Assembly: GCF_932276165.1 (NCBI RefSeq)
Contig: NC_064000.1
Coordinates: 496,001 to 560,000 of the forward strand
DNA from: Plutella xylostella
Lineage: Eukaryota > Arthropoda > Insecta > Lepidoptera > Plutellidae
Length of the DNA stretch: 64,000 nucleotides
Direction: 5' to 3'
Every line of letters starts with the position of its first letter. Within the stretch, counting starts at the first letter, position 1. A model generated the notes under the pieces. It was not told where the DNA came from, did not search any database, and saw nothing but the letters and a program-made list of their open reading frames with translations. A program made the position numbers and the translations under genes. Positions 50,301-52,372 of this stretch are shown here, one piece after another.

Positions 50301-51477
50301 AGTCACTATCAGCTAGTAGATACAAAATTTTCACATAGCATGTTTATTTCATATTCAAATTATAAATACATATCTACAAAAACACCGCTGAACATTTCAC
50401 TCAATGGCCCAACCCTATTCTGTGAAACGAAACTTTTCCAAAACGATGTTGAAACATGCGTGTTCATTTGCAGTCAATTATGTTCGCCGTCCATGAAGAT
50501 AAGCTGTCTATTCTATTATCTGAGGGTGTATGTACCTAGCCAGCACCTGGCTCTCGTAAATGGAACCTATGTGCATTTCCCCAAGGTCTAAACTTGGACC
50601 ATTTCCCACTTCACTAGTCCATTGCGGGTTGGAGGGTTCATGTGCTCTAGAGTCTAGAGGAAACCTGCATTTCCTCACGTTGTTTTTCTTCACAATTATA
50701 TTGCAATAAAATTTTGACACTATATTCACGATGATAACGCCCAGTGCAGATAACACCCGACCTACGATCTATCTCATTAGAACCTCGGCCCAGCATCGAA
50801 TACCGTCCCCCACGATGGGAACCCGCATCTGTTCAGTAATCCGCCGGCAGGGGGCGCCGGCACGCTCTGTGTGCTGAACACTGAACACTGAGCTAGAGGC
50901 ATCGGGATTGCGACAAGAATTGTATTGAAAAATCCCTCTGTTATTGTGTGGTTTGGGCTGGGCGAGGATTGGAAATTTCCGCTTGATACGTGTTGAGATA
51001 CTGGAGTTTATAAAATACCGGTTTTTATAAAGCCTAAGTAGGAAAGTTTGAGTCTCTCGTTGTACCTTCAAATGCTGAAAAGGAAGCCTAGTTCAGTGGC
51101 GGGTGCGCTTGGTTGATCATTTGATATTTATTTAATAAGTTACAGTTTAATGCACTCACGAGCAATGAAAAAGTTCCAGTGACATGAACGTCAATGGCAG
51201 GTGGAACTTTTATAAATATTGCACGTGAGTGTATATTATCAGAAACATTCATAGGTGAAACGTATGCCACTGGCTCTACTTAAACTTTATTCATGGTGAA
51301 GTCCAATTTGATACAAAGCTGCCGACAAACACGGACGGACCACTGTTATGAATGTCGATGGCCATCGGACACCAAGAAGTTGATGATGACGATGTACTCA
51401 CGTTTCCGTCGCTCGGCGGGGGTGGGTGCGGGGGTGCTGTAGTCCTTGTCCATCTCCTCCTTCACCTTCGCCTCCAT
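4934..51477 (-). CDS. nvy: nervy / MTG8 (RUNX1T1, CBFA2T) family co-repressor, 11 coding exons, 573 aa
   Basis: Exons, in transcript order: 51477-51402, 22219-22130, 19198-19056, 18580-18434, 18175-18054, 14961-14768, 13508-13341, 11068-10944, 6795-6643, 5908-5801, 5329-4934. All internal junctions have AG/GT sites and matching phases, and the lengths sum to 1722 nt (573 codons plus stop), close to human MTG8. Domains: NHR1/TAFH at about residues 66-165, NHR2 oligomerisation helix at about 285-315, NHR3 coiled coil at about 325-406, and an NHR4 MYND zinc finger at 408-444 with all eight ligands (C408, C411, C419, C422, C428, C432, H440, C444). In this family NHR2 mediates tetramers, TAFH and MYND recruit co-repressors, and fly Nervy also acts in axon guidance. 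The N-terminus has a VKEE SUMO-type motif. The lipase gene and the cuticle gene are nested in its introns on the other strand. Exon 1 is the least certain part; 5' UTR exons probably lie further right. Confidence 0.88.
5801..5908 (-). CDS. nvy: nervy coding exon 10 (MYND zinc finger, NHR4)
   Basis: Thirty-six codons, phase 0 at both ends, bounded by ctccgcag and GTAATC. It reads CCWNCGRKAQETCSGCNAAR followed by YCGAFCQHKDWENHHQ. This is almost the vertebrate MTG8 MYND sequence and is the strongest single piece of evidence for the gene identity. Confidence 0.95.
6322..6428 (-). pseudogene. Duplicated 3' part of nervy exon 9 with its donor site
   Basis: These 107 bp match 6637-6743 with only a few mismatches. 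They include the last 34 codons of exon 9 and the first bases of the intron with the GTGAGT donor. The frame is still open, but the exon's own acceptor and 5' part are missing, and a truncated LINE sits where the acceptor side should be. It is probably a silent duplicate, though use as an alternative exon from a cryptic acceptor cannot be excluded. Confidence 0.8.
6444..6608 (-). mobile_element. 5'-truncated RTE-type LINE, 3' end only
   Basis: On the minus strand it encodes the C-terminal RTE pattern 'RLGKRS.GRPLARWGDELRKAAGYDWMRKAIDR.QWRALGEAY', followed by a short tail ending in TGATGATGA. It is flanked by a perfect 10-bp duplication AGGAGACCCT (6434-6443 and 6609-6618). It inserted at the junction between the two copies of the nervy exon 9 segment. 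Confidence 0.8.
6643..6795 (-). CDS. nvy: nervy coding exon 9 (NHR3 coiled coil)
   Basis: Fifty-one codons, phase 0/0, acceptor ctttcatcag, donor GTGAGT. It reads VKRQALVELQRAVGAAEAKA then LELVAAERGKQERL, matching the MTG8 NHR3 helix. The last third is rich in Pro, Glu and Asn. Confidence 0.93.
6895..7010. repeat. Fragment of a dispersed lepidopteran repeat
   Basis: The stretch 'tactctttcacgtggaaacggctggactg...gatt..taggctatttttatcc' resembles 49325-49430 in this window (tacttcttcacgtcaaaacgg...cgctactttttatc). Both look like degraded copies of one common repeat. Confidence 0.4.
8045..8050 (+). promoter_or_regulatory. TATA box of the lipase gene
   Basis: TATAAA lies 46 bp before the ATG in a short 5' leader, with a TCATCGT-like initiator about 30 bp downstream. 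Confidence 0.65.
8096..9352 (+). CDS. Acid lipase family protein (lipase 1/3-like), secreted, intronless
   Basis: A single-exon 418-aa protein, the usual size for insect acid lipases (alpha/beta hydrolases). A hydrophobic signal peptide covers about residues 8-22. The 'YGYPTEEHTVTTEDGYILTL' segment (61-81) marks the lipase N-domain. The oxyanion-site HG is H102-G103, the nucleophile elbow is GHSQG (S191), and the other triad residues are D362 (GKRDWFV) and H393 (WSHGDFVWG). The usual GNxRGNxYSR motif reads PNHRGSRYSR. Asn-X-Ser/Thr sites (N33, N39, N54, N158) suit secretion. It probably hydrolyses neutral lipids or esters in gut or lysosome-like compartments; the substrate cannot be read from sequence. 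It lies wholly in the nervy intron between exons 8 and 9, on the opposite strand, with its own TATA box. The lack of introns suggests retro-origin or intron loss, common in expanded insect lipase clusters. All catalytic residues are present. Confidence 0.95.
   Translation: MMGSRSHIVVAVLSLFLIYSTSIPFQYLDLPGNYSLLNGTNRLRLGFNEDAILNFTGLTSKYGYPTEEHTVTTEDGYILTLFRMLKREHCGKPLRSPVILMHGFVDTADTFIIAGPRIGLAYLLADACYDVWCPNHRGSRYSRRHVTLDPDTDAKFWNYTYDEHGMFDLPAVTDYVLDSTKSKKLSYVGHSQGTAAFFVLASTRPEYNKKFNVAVCLGPIAWFYNTYSPLIRLAGKFTRQIQLLMHYTGVYELFGPTQPLVHVVEFLCQYIPKGFCGTTVFVLAGQNPDNIGQKTLAAIAGHYPRSSSANSLVHFGQMLTVDKFRRFDYGTENMKVYGTPEPPEFDLSRVKVPVALIAGKRDWFVSLKDVDRLNRSLPNVIDYYIPPEQDWSHGDFVWGAGAPRRVAPKILQYLKKYG
9479..9484 (+). 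promoter_or_regulatory. Candidate polyadenylation signal of the lipase gene
   Basis: ATTAAA, the common variant hexamer, lies 127 nt after the lipase stop codon. Confidence 0.35.
9567..10150. repeat. Lepidopteran GGGTTCCGTA...TACGGAACCC interspersed repeat
   Basis: It starts AGGGTTCCGTAGCC and ends with GCTACGGAACCCT then 'gcgcgagcccgactcgcactt ggccggtttt', a pair of inverted ends seen throughout moth genomes. It carries a tandem GTCCGTCT array at about 9617-9660. No transposase is encoded. It sits just downstream of the lipase gene. Confidence 0.7.
9617..9660. repeat. (GTCCGTCT)n tandem repeat
   Basis: About five and a half copies of an 8-bp unit inside the larger interspersed repeat. Confidence 0.8.
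10261..10414. repeat. MITE-like inverted repeat
   Basis: The ends are inverted copies of GATTCTGAAGGC(G/A)GAAATT, with about 110 bp between. It has no coding capacity and lies in the nervy exon 8/9 intron. Confidence 0.7.
10944..11068 (-). CDS. nvy: nervy coding exon 8 (start of NHR3)
   Basis: 125 nt, entered in phase 1 and left in phase 0; acceptor gtttccag, donor GTGAGG. It encodes GAEPADSCDIKRAAAEIMAA then AVRQTEDRVADVRRRAEDAVNQ. Joined to exon 9 it gives AEDAVNQ/VKRQALVELQ, the MTG8 'AEEAVNEVKRQAMTELQ' pattern. Confidence 0.93.
11555..13022 (+). mobile_element. 5'-truncated non-LTR retrotransposon (LINE), reverse transcriptase part
   Basis: An open frame of 404 codons (11570-12784) encodes the RT palm and thumb and the C-terminal region: 'QQHAYQPGRSTRGAARQLL', 'FLDLSRAFDLVDH', 'VPQGSNVGNVLF' and the catalytic YADD at residues 130-133. 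The endonuclease and the start of RT are missing. The 3' UTR is AT-rich and ends in a (GAATAT)n-type tail at about 13003-13022. The frame has no stop or frameshift, so the copy is fairly young. The C-terminal 'GPKIYNKIPDDIR...KLKKYLSKKAYYSVDDYL' pattern is shared with the LINE at 39862-41084. It lies in the nervy exon 7/8 intron, antisense to nervy. Confidence 0.88.
13170..13268. repeat. MITE-like inverted repeat
   Basis: AGTCCGCGCCACC (13172-13184) and its exact reverse complement (13254-13266) bracket about 70 bp. It lies 70 bp from the nervy exon 7 donor. Confidence 0.65.
13341..13508 (-). CDS. nvy: nervy coding exon 7 (NHR2 tetramerisation helix)
   Basis: 168 nt, acceptor ttgccctgcag, donor GTGAGT. 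It contains 'DDEWRNINTMLNCILSMVEK' then 'TKRALAILQQR', matching the MTG8 NHR2 pattern EW..L..LLNCI.DMVEKT.R.L..L. This helix forms the tetramer interface in the family. Confidence 0.94.
14169..14233. repeat. Tandem duplication of a 32-bp unit
   Basis: Two adjacent copies of a unit starting aatcgtacaatcagcacc and ending ttccacaagtg, differing at about one base. Confidence 0.8.
14637..14728. repeat. Short MITE-like inverted repeat
   Basis: TAAGACGCGACAAAAG at the left and CTTTTGTCACGTCTTA at the right are inverted copies. The element abuts nervy exon 6, ending 40 bp from its donor. Confidence 0.65.
14768..14961 (-). CDS. nvy: nervy coding exon 6 (linker before NHR2)
   Basis: 194 nt, acceptor gatcactccgcag, donor GTAAGT. 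It encodes a proline- and tyrosine-rich linker (EYPPAKRPAPSLFLNPPF then LYPLPSNATLFDYGQYHPYH). MTG proteins have a similar Pro-rich segment between NHR1 and NHR2. Confidence 0.88.
18054..18175 (-). CDS. nvy: nervy coding exon 5 (end of NHR1)
   Basis: 122 nt, acceptor cctttcctcacag, donor GTAAGT. It reads TPLQYIRSHEHLVLESGGDS then SDIFGPQPAPDAPGKRRASD. 'TP.QYL..HE.LLLD' is the conserved end of the TAFH domain; KRR may act in nuclear import. Confidence 0.92.
18434..18580 (-). CDS. nvy: nervy coding exon 4 (NHR1/TAFH core)
   Basis: 49 codons, phase 0/0, acceptor aactttgctcgcag, donor GTGAGG. 'MTVEEFQAGVQESTNYPLRA' then 'SVPGFLRALLPLAQRDILAR' matches the TAFH helices of MTG8 and TAF4. Confidence 0.95.
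18870..19035. mobile_element. Lepidopteran SINE-type repeat, 3' part, plus orientation
   Basis: 'CCGCACTGGGCCAGCGTGGC', then 'agactaggcctaaaaccctt' and a 'tcatgatgatgat' end. The same sequence occurs inverted at about 61635-61755. It lies right beside nervy exon 3. Confidence 0.65.
19056..19198 (-). CDS. nvy: nervy coding exon 3 (start of NHR1/TAFH)
   Basis: 143 nt, acceptor gctgtccgcag, donor GTGAGT. It reads SLSPPLPDARAPALQRLRRF then LSALQQFAADVSADTGERVR and QMIYSLV, matching the TAFH opening 'KLKRFLTTLQQF...GERVR'. Confidence 0.94.
19284..19397. repeat. MITE-like element with 38-bp arms
   Basis: 'accaccagtgacaaattagc' then 'aattaacaatccataa' at the left is repeated inverted at the right end. 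It forms a near-perfect hairpin of about 114 bp. Confidence 0.75.
19981..20259 (+). pseudogene. SAP-domain N-terminal gene fragment, broken
   Basis: Exon 1 (19981-20075) opens MDYLSMNVHALKAELRKRGA, then an in-frame TAA at 20041-20043, then ISGLKEQLIQR, the SAP DNA-binding helix-extended loop-helix pattern. The stop sits where SAP domains usually have a basic residue. A GTTAGT donor and a TTTTTACAG acceptor (exon 2 from 20163) keep the frame and add HQDYDRNSNLVV...VYTVEWP before a stop at 20257. Insect proteins with this opening are usually much longer and often associated with YqaJ-type nuclease domains; that part is absent here. It is probably a dead copy. Confidence 0.6.
20345..20475 (+). 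mobile_element. Degraded SINE-type repeat
   Basis: Contains 'ggtgaatgaaaacatcgtgat', 'aaacctgcat' and 'cagtgtggtaggaaatggtccaag', the landmarks of the common lepidopteran 'GTGAGGAAACCTGCAT' repeat. A related inverted piece is at about 22377-22435. Confidence 0.5.
21886..21958. repeat. Imperfect hairpin
   Basis: 'aaaaggggcagtct..gttgtgt' pairs with 'acacaac..agactgttcctttt'. It follows a run of TTAAG/TTTAG repeats (21848-21884). It may be the end of a retroelement; I cannot assign it. Confidence 0.45.
22130..22219 (-). CDS. nvy: nervy coding exon 2
   Basis: 90 nt, acceptor gatgtttgttgcag, donor GTAACT. It encodes GGKERRSPEQEEARGSPTPA then PSPPHNGTTG, a Ser/Pro-rich stretch like the disordered region before NHR1. 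Phase 2 on entry and 1 on exit fit exons 1 and 3. Confidence 0.8.
23707..25105. mobile_element. hAT-type DNA transposon, non-autonomous, with perfect 8-bp TSD
   Basis: Terminal inverted repeats start CAGTGTTTTTCAACCT at both ends. The flanking duplication ATCTAAAT (23699-23706 and 25106-25113) is exact. Length 8, the CAG..CTG-type ends and the subterminal CGCGACCCCC motifs are diagnostic of hAT. No hAT transposase frame is present; the middle is a decayed RTE LINE. Confidence 0.88.
24090..24890 (-). mobile_element. Decayed RTE-type LINE fragment inside the hAT element
   Basis: Minus-strand frames contain 'TWAILEALQRF'-like, 'KWQVHVTPLCFADEIVIMAE' and, near 24100-24140, 'PRIGKRSVGSLPAW' segments, in RTE order. 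Stops and frameshifts are common. The catalytic pair reads FADE instead of FADD. Confidence 0.7.
25840..26040. mobile_element. Degraded SINE-type repeat
   Basis: Includes 'gaccggggatcgatcctggg' followed by 'accttccacatagcagtccggttcattaaccacaacacc', a tRNA-like B box and anticodon-arm remnant on the minus strand. Confidence 0.45.
26614..26663 (-). repeat. Two tRNA-Lys-complementary (primer-binding-site-like) segments
   Basis: The plus strand has CCCACGTTGGGCGCCA at 26648-26663 and a one-mismatch copy at 26615-26630. This is the 3' end of insect tRNA-Lys. On the minus strand it reads TGGCGCCCAACGTGGG, a classical LTR-element primer-binding site. No LTR or pol sequence is recognisable beside it. 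Confidence 0.6.
27688..27831. repeat. Possible MITE-like inverted repeat
   Basis: GGGTCACTTTAGCTT at the left and AAGCTAGAGTAACCC at the right are inverted with two mismatches, bracketing about 110 bp. Confidence 0.45.
28737..28824. repeat. Short MITE-like inverted repeat
   Basis: AGAAAATGACACCCTCGCG..TTGGCCCTAA pairs with TTAGGGCCAGCGCGCGGGTGTCATTTTCT, giving arms of about 29 bp. Confidence 0.7.
28908..29045 (-). mobile_element. 3' end of a retroelement (copy 1)
   Basis: (ATTT)n, then 'aaacactttattgtaca' and 'ggcgggcttattgccaaaaa' 'gcaatttcttccagccaacc'. On the minus strand this is a 3' UTR with an AATAAAGTGTTT end and an (AAAT)n tail. A second copy is at 30967-31102. Confidence 0.6.
29374..29637. 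mobile_element. MITE with about 100-bp arms
   Basis: TATACAGAATGTTGCAAAAA at the left and its inverted partner TTTTTGCAACATCCTGTATA at the right start long arms that also share 'gccgaaacctacatgtgcaac'. TA at both ends suggests a TA target (Tc1/mariner-type). No coding capacity. Confidence 0.8.
29998..30005 (+). promoter_or_regulatory. TATA box of the cuticle-type gene
   Basis: TATAAAAG lies 84 bp before the ATG, with an ACAGT-type initiator at about 30027-30031. Confidence 0.7.
30082..30099 (+). CDS. Cuticle-type gene, coding exon 1
   Basis: Six codons, MVSFLT, then a GTGAGT donor. Confidence 0.8.
30082..35914 (+). CDS. Secreted Gly/His-rich cuticular-type protein, three exons, about 383 aa
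   Basis: Exons: 30082-30099, 33211-33269, 34840-35914, with GTGAGT/CTCCAG-type sites and matching phases. A very short first exon followed by a long intron is typical of insect cuticle genes. The signal peptide is MVSFLTLSCVFLASLGASFA. Then comes a His-rich segment (HVHIRIHIPEEHHEPKHIHH), three PPSYG/PPSFG units, and a long Gly/His/Ser region with about 13 repeats of a G-G-D-S-Y-S-(I/L/V)-G type, ending GAGHGGGPYHKK. There is no chitin-binding R&R domain. In insects such proteins are structural parts of cuticle; Gly/Tyr-rich repeats and His side chains suit quinone cross-linking during sclerotisation, which is inference here. It lies inside the largest nervy intron on the opposite strand, with its own TATA box. 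Confidence 0.85.
30481..30650 (-). mobile_element. tRNA-derived SINE, minus strand
   Basis: On the minus strand the B box GGTTCAAATCC is perfect (within gcgggttcaaatcccggctg), and an A-box-like 'cagctcagccgga' lies upstream. The remaining arms do not fold as a functional tRNA. Confidence 0.6.
30735..30951. mobile_element. MITE family 'CACTCACG..AATGAAAAAGTTCCA', copy 1
   Basis: The left end 'gcaatgaaaaagttccagt' and right end 'ggaactttgtcattgctcat' plus 'gagtgta' are inverted. The interior resembles copy 4 (54199-54436), including 'gcatcagagtattaccaa'. Confidence 0.65.
30967..31102 (-). mobile_element. 3' end of a retroelement (copy 2)
   Basis: Same (ATTT)n, 'aaacactttattgtaca' and 'ggcgggcttattgccaaaaa' sequence as 28908-29045, in the same orientation. 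Confidence 0.6.
33211..33269 (+). CDS. Cuticle-type gene, coding exon 2
   Basis: 59 nt completing the signal peptide (LSCVFLASLGASFATFGHEQ less the last base), acceptor tttgtttccag, donor GTGAGT. Confidence 0.82.
34087..34201. repeat. MITE-like inverted repeat
   Basis: TACCACAAAAAACTTT at the left pairs with AAGTTTTTGTGGTA at the right, with TTTAACA/TGTTAAA motifs inside. Total about 115 bp. Confidence 0.7.
34266..34638. mobile_element. MITE with TA duplication, containing a nested MITE
   Basis: GACCACGTTCAG at the left and CTGAACGTGGTC at the right are exact inverted ends, flanked by TA on both sides (34264-34265, 34639-34640). A second inverted repeat lies inside at 34323-34437. Confidence 0.75.
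34323..34437. mobile_element. Nested MITE
   Basis: AAACGCTAAACGTA and its exact inverted copy TACGTTTAGCGTTT lie within longer, weaker arms starting GGTCACTTTTACA. It is wholly inside the 34266-34638 element. Confidence 0.7.
34840..35914 (+). CDS. Cuticle-type gene, coding exon 3 (Gly/His/Ser-rich)
   Basis: 1075 nt from acceptor tctttgttgcag to TGA at 35912. It holds all the repeated mature protein. GC-rich because of Gly codons (GGN), unlike its surroundings. A candidate ATTAAA signal lies at 36108-36113. Confidence 0.85.
37419..37796 (+). mobile_element. Complete tRNA-derived SINE with 12-bp TSD
   Basis: The head has an A box (TGGTCTAGTGG) and a perfect B box (GGTTCGATTCC) within 'gcctctgtggtctagtgg' ... 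'cccgggttcgattcccgggt'. A conserved lepidopteran SINE body follows, with 'gtcgaaattcggctaggagg' at its end. TAGGTCCATCAG flanks both sides (37407-37418 and 37797-37808). Acceptor-stem halves do not pair, so it is a SINE and not a tRNA gene. Confidence 0.85.
38742..38900. mobile_element. MITE with about 45-bp arms
   Basis: TAGTACAGGTTT..ATTTTTGGAAACTATAA at the left pairs with the inverted copy ending CCTGTACTA at the right. Confidence 0.75.
39080..39162. mobile_element. MITE family 'CACTCACG..', copy 2 (short form)
   Basis: Ends 'caacgagcaatcaaaaaca' and 'catcacgtgagtgta'. The centre 'tcaatggcaggt' is shared with copy 3. Confidence 0.55.
39300..39866 (-). pseudogene. mariner transposase, C-terminal part
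   Basis: 188 codons continuing from the YSYEPERKHQ segment to FEKQ, open throughout. It holds catalytic Asp 2 (HHDN) and Asp 3 (SPNDYF). Its link to the N-terminal part is cut by the LINE. Confidence 0.9.
39862..41084 (-). mobile_element. 5'-truncated LINE inserted into the mariner transposase
   Basis: The minus-strand frame 41083-40100 (327 codons, open) encodes the RT from the LSGRRQ-like palm to the C-terminus, with YADD (MLMYADDVAGVV), 'GAELWGRAADWERAFRMQKR' and 'MGPAVYNKLP'. The 3' tail is an (AAGTCAT)3 array on the plus strand (39862-39882). The target duplication is GAATAA (39856-39861, 41085-41090). It is related to the LINE at 11555-13022. Confidence 0.9.
41093..41581 (-). pseudogene. 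mariner transposase, N-terminal part
   Basis: 162 codons from MELTREHFRAIIFHNFRRGL to SGDES, with the paired HTH domain and the first catalytic Asp. It ends in TGA where mariners have Trp. Confidence 0.9.
41952..42639. mobile_element. Foldback element with 193-bp inverted arms
   Basis: The left arm (41952-42144, TATACAGGGTTATT..) and right arm (42447-42639, ..AATAACCCTGTATA) are near-identical inverted copies around a loop of about 300 bp. TA at the ends fits a TA-target DNA transposon. No ORF. Confidence 0.85.
42904..44124 (+). CDS. Jockey LINE ORF1 (gag-like nucleic-acid-binding protein)
   Basis: 406 aa starting at ATG in a good context (atcATGG). The N-terminal third is Ser/Thr/Lys-rich and probably disordered. 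An RRM-like middle follows ('FKAVIRGLPSNVEEDLPEEL' around residues 155-175), then three zinc knuckles from about residue 234: CYRCQNFGHTSRNC, CIKCTGNHLSKDC and CCNCKDQHAANYRLC. This is the classical Jockey-clade arrangement; in the family ORF1 binds the LINE RNA and forms RNP particles. It overlaps ORF2 by 8 nt. No stop or frameshift is present. Confidence 0.93.
   Translation: MENYLIRTSSTGSLSSKRPADGDPEKWQSPKRTALATAAPKIKTSASTSNRFDTLQPDQILDGNSRTTVSTKPKNSRIPPIVLSIKPDWTHRSIQELVSSYAKNFHLKYRANNKVAIYPYSATSHQAIKEGLLNKADFHTFTRKDEKTFKAVIRGLPSNVEEDLPEELASLGFPGCKVTKLRTPASSVQSSNALFLVQFPTETDISKFKKTRFICSCVVEIEKFKPKHQHGTQCYRCQNFGHTSRNCNLAPRCIKCTGNHLSKDCSKKDRDELPECCNCKDQHAANYRLCPARQAYLNRTQNLRGNKVQSQNTKKPLGPRIPSTNQFTWAQVASNSIGLAGSKSSINDFQPPQQHHPKFINQVPDPTVMEMLQILNVLRSIKSEFLACKSMLDKVILILSHLGHSV
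44117..46831 (+). CDS. Jockey LINE ORF2 (endonuclease and reverse transcriptase)
   Basis: About 904 codons. The apurinic-like endonuclease occupies about residues 5-220: 'KILSWNADGV', 'ALCETRL', 'GDFNAKHAHW' (138-147) and the catalytic SNHLPV (H214). RT follows at about 440-750: 'LRKAPGYDGI', 'YRPISLLSSLSKLFE', 'FLLDIEKAFDTVWHDGL', 'AGVPQGSILGPYLF' and FADD at 670-673. It nicks target DNA and primes reverse transcription of the LINE RNA. No ATG lies between the upstream in-frame stop (44099) and the endonuclease; the first possible codon in the overlap is GTG at 44117, so translation probably needs reinitiation, a non-AUG start or a frameshift. Confidence 0.94.
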   Translation: MSESKEIKILSWNADGVRTKLHELLDLATSELCTDIIALCETRLTSNITLETPGYICHRADKHLNGHGQGVAILIKTDIEHSRVAVPHTRHMEAIGIEMTLSGKKLTILSIYQSPNLPLDPSDLSALLNIGRNVLIMGDFNAKHAHWKCPDTNSRGNILLDHMLENDYIIHYTPNPTLVHYNSNYQPTTPDLVLSQNVHDICDIRTLPALSSNHLPVAFSVVGNFTRKSLEYFRYCDADWTGFRSHVNDNITLSSNFFSSISEIDNALNSFMELLLEARSKFVPTGKLNNHNKTLPREIKQTIKIKNRVRRLMLKEDNQDVRSSLRTTFNSLNHNIRRGIRELQDKIWNKKLSKVDNPSSDLWRLAKSIRSKPIIIPPLAKPDGTKTKSTKDQCEILADAFHENMSLTLNWQSDNENTVAASLETINCFQPYRIYKPTRPREIWSIIRKLKLRKAPGYDGIHNALLKNLPQKAVILLTKILNACLRISYFPQAWKLAKVIAILKSGKDACLGTSYRPISLLSSLSKLFESVIYKRLIATTHHLLRNEQFGFRKSHSTTQQLARVAEHVAHHLNLGQSTGMFLLDIEKAFDTVWHDGLLHKLVINQVPLGLVKLVQSYLDNRQFFVQVDDYTSSIRIPPAGVPQGSILGPYLFLLFLNDIPIQTRTKLACFADDTACFTSSRDPDLVIDRLQLSINLLLKYFTSWKLKLNESKTEAVLFTRKRKIPNKRLQINGISIPWKPSVKYLGVHLDKKLNWTYHVTQIRSKGIKALNALNPIFNRRCNLSPQTKLRFYTGLIRPCITYAAPVWSSTCKTNYSKLQVIQNKSLKIVFNTPFRTNLTNLHDKINFPRLYDFILKATRKFYLEKNPNNPNTLVSTIGQSRLENLSYIDKYRRYRLPHHLVLGE
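47441..48424. mobile_element. TIR element built of 'CAAACAGCAAACAG' and 'CCCCATCCACACG' motifs
   Basis: The left end 'cttataccccatccacacgc' and right end 'gcgtatggatggggctaag' are inverted. Both subterminal parts carry several GTTTGCTGTTTGCC/CAAACAGCAAACAG units. The centre is AT-rich without an ORF. Confidence 0.6.
49068..49142 (-). other. Unproven candidate exon with ATG and GTGAGT donor
   Basis: In a GC-rich island, the minus strand reads MATLSLPPAARRRYTATLAG then SQPPA and a good GTGAGT donor. It ends in phase 2, which does not fit nervy exon 2, so it is not a simple alternative first exon of nervy. Confidence 0.2.
50610..50835 (-). mobile_element. Degraded SINE-type repeat
   Basis: 'ccattgcgggttggagggtt', 'aaacctgcatttcctcacg' and 'atgggaacccgcatctg' are landmarks of the same common repeat family as 20345-20475, in reverse orientation. 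Confidence 0.5.
51151..51233. mobile_element. MITE family 'CACTCACG..', copy 3 (short form)
   Basis: Starts 'cactcacgagcaatgaaaaa' and ends 'ttgcacgtgagtgta', with an inverted GTTCCA..TGGAAC pair inside. Confidence 0.65.
51402..51477 (-). CDS. nvy: nervy coding exon 1 (N-terminus)
   Basis: 76 nt from an ATG directly after acceptor gttggttccag to donor GTGAGT. It encodes MEAKVKEEMDKDYSTPAPTP then AERRK. Phase 1 on exit fits exon 2, and with it the whole gene is a multiple of three. VKEE is a SUMO consensus. Because the ATG follows an acceptor, at least one 5' UTR exon must lie upstream (higher coordinates). No homology is certain for this stretch alone. Confidence 0.65.
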
Positions 51478-51624
51478 CTGGAACCAACATTATACATATT
51501 GTTGACTGTACCTAGTCATTTTTGAGATAGATTGGGGCGTGAGGTGAACCCACATTTCGCCGTTGTGGGGCCCAATGCCCAATGTTGTAGATAGATGAAA
51601 CAAATGACAGGCAGGGTAGCCCCG

Positions 51625-51760
51625 CGTTCACGGTAGCACGGTATCGTTATCGACGTCGATAAACTCGTTTAATACTTGTTCCACCAATCACGAAGCATTT
51701 ATGGCCCATCGCGATATAGGGACGTTTATCTACGTCGATAACGAACCCATGTACCGCTAG
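51625..51760. repeat. MITE-like inverted repeat
   Basis: TCGTTATCGACGTCGATAAAC (51643 on) pairs with GTTTATCTACGTCGATAACGA at the other side, with GGTAGCACGG..CATGTACCG-type outer parts. About 135 bp. Confidence 0.55.
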
Positions 51761-52178
51761 CAGAAGATGTAACTACCTATTACTTATGTAGTTGACAGAT
51801 GAAAACGGAACTACTTATCTTCGTTTGCGTAAATGATTGAAAGTTACAGTTGCAAAACTCGCAAATATTGCGTAGTCTATAAAAACTAACACCAACTGAC
51901 CAGTTACCACCATAATATCCAGTGTTACGTGTAATGTTTTTCCACAGCTGACTGCAAGTGTGTGTACCTACGACCCGCCTACGTCGGCATGTGAGTCTGA
52001 AGCTGTCCAGTGGTTCTGCAGACTGTCTGTATGTCTGTCTGTCATCAGCTGACGCCCGACTGGTTAATGTTGCCAGGAGGCGTTCACTGGGTTAAGATTT
52101 TCATTTCTGCTGTAGTCAGAGAATAGATAGAGTTTATTTTCCAGTTTTGCGAGTTCCGATACGTTAGTAGTTTATAAT

Positions 52179-52299
52179 TGTGGTGTTTGGCCTTTTTGAT
52201 AAAAGATTGTTTATAGTTTGTTTATATTTCTAGTTAGTTTATGACTGAATATACAAATGGCTGAAGCAAACTCTGGTATAATTTCCCTAAAATATCACA
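52179..52299 (+). repeat. 5' LTR
   Basis: 121 bp, identical by eye to the 3' LTR. Confidence 0.9.
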
Positions 52300-52372
52300 T
52301 TGGCGACGAATAAGACCCCACGCGAGTGTAAATAGATAACTAATACACGTAGCAAGAGCGGAAGTTATAAAA

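Larger units (their letters stand above)
22220..51401. other. Large (about 29 kb) nervy intron 1 with a nested gene and many transposons
   Basis: No further phase-compatible nervy exon was found here. It holds the cuticle-type gene (30082-35914, +), the hAT, mariner and Jockey elements, a SINE and several MITEs. GC-rich blocks at about 25685-25750, 26215-26310, 26760-26890 and 49070-49145 stand out from the AT-rich background and may be regulatory or alternative first exons; none is proven. Confidence 0.6.
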
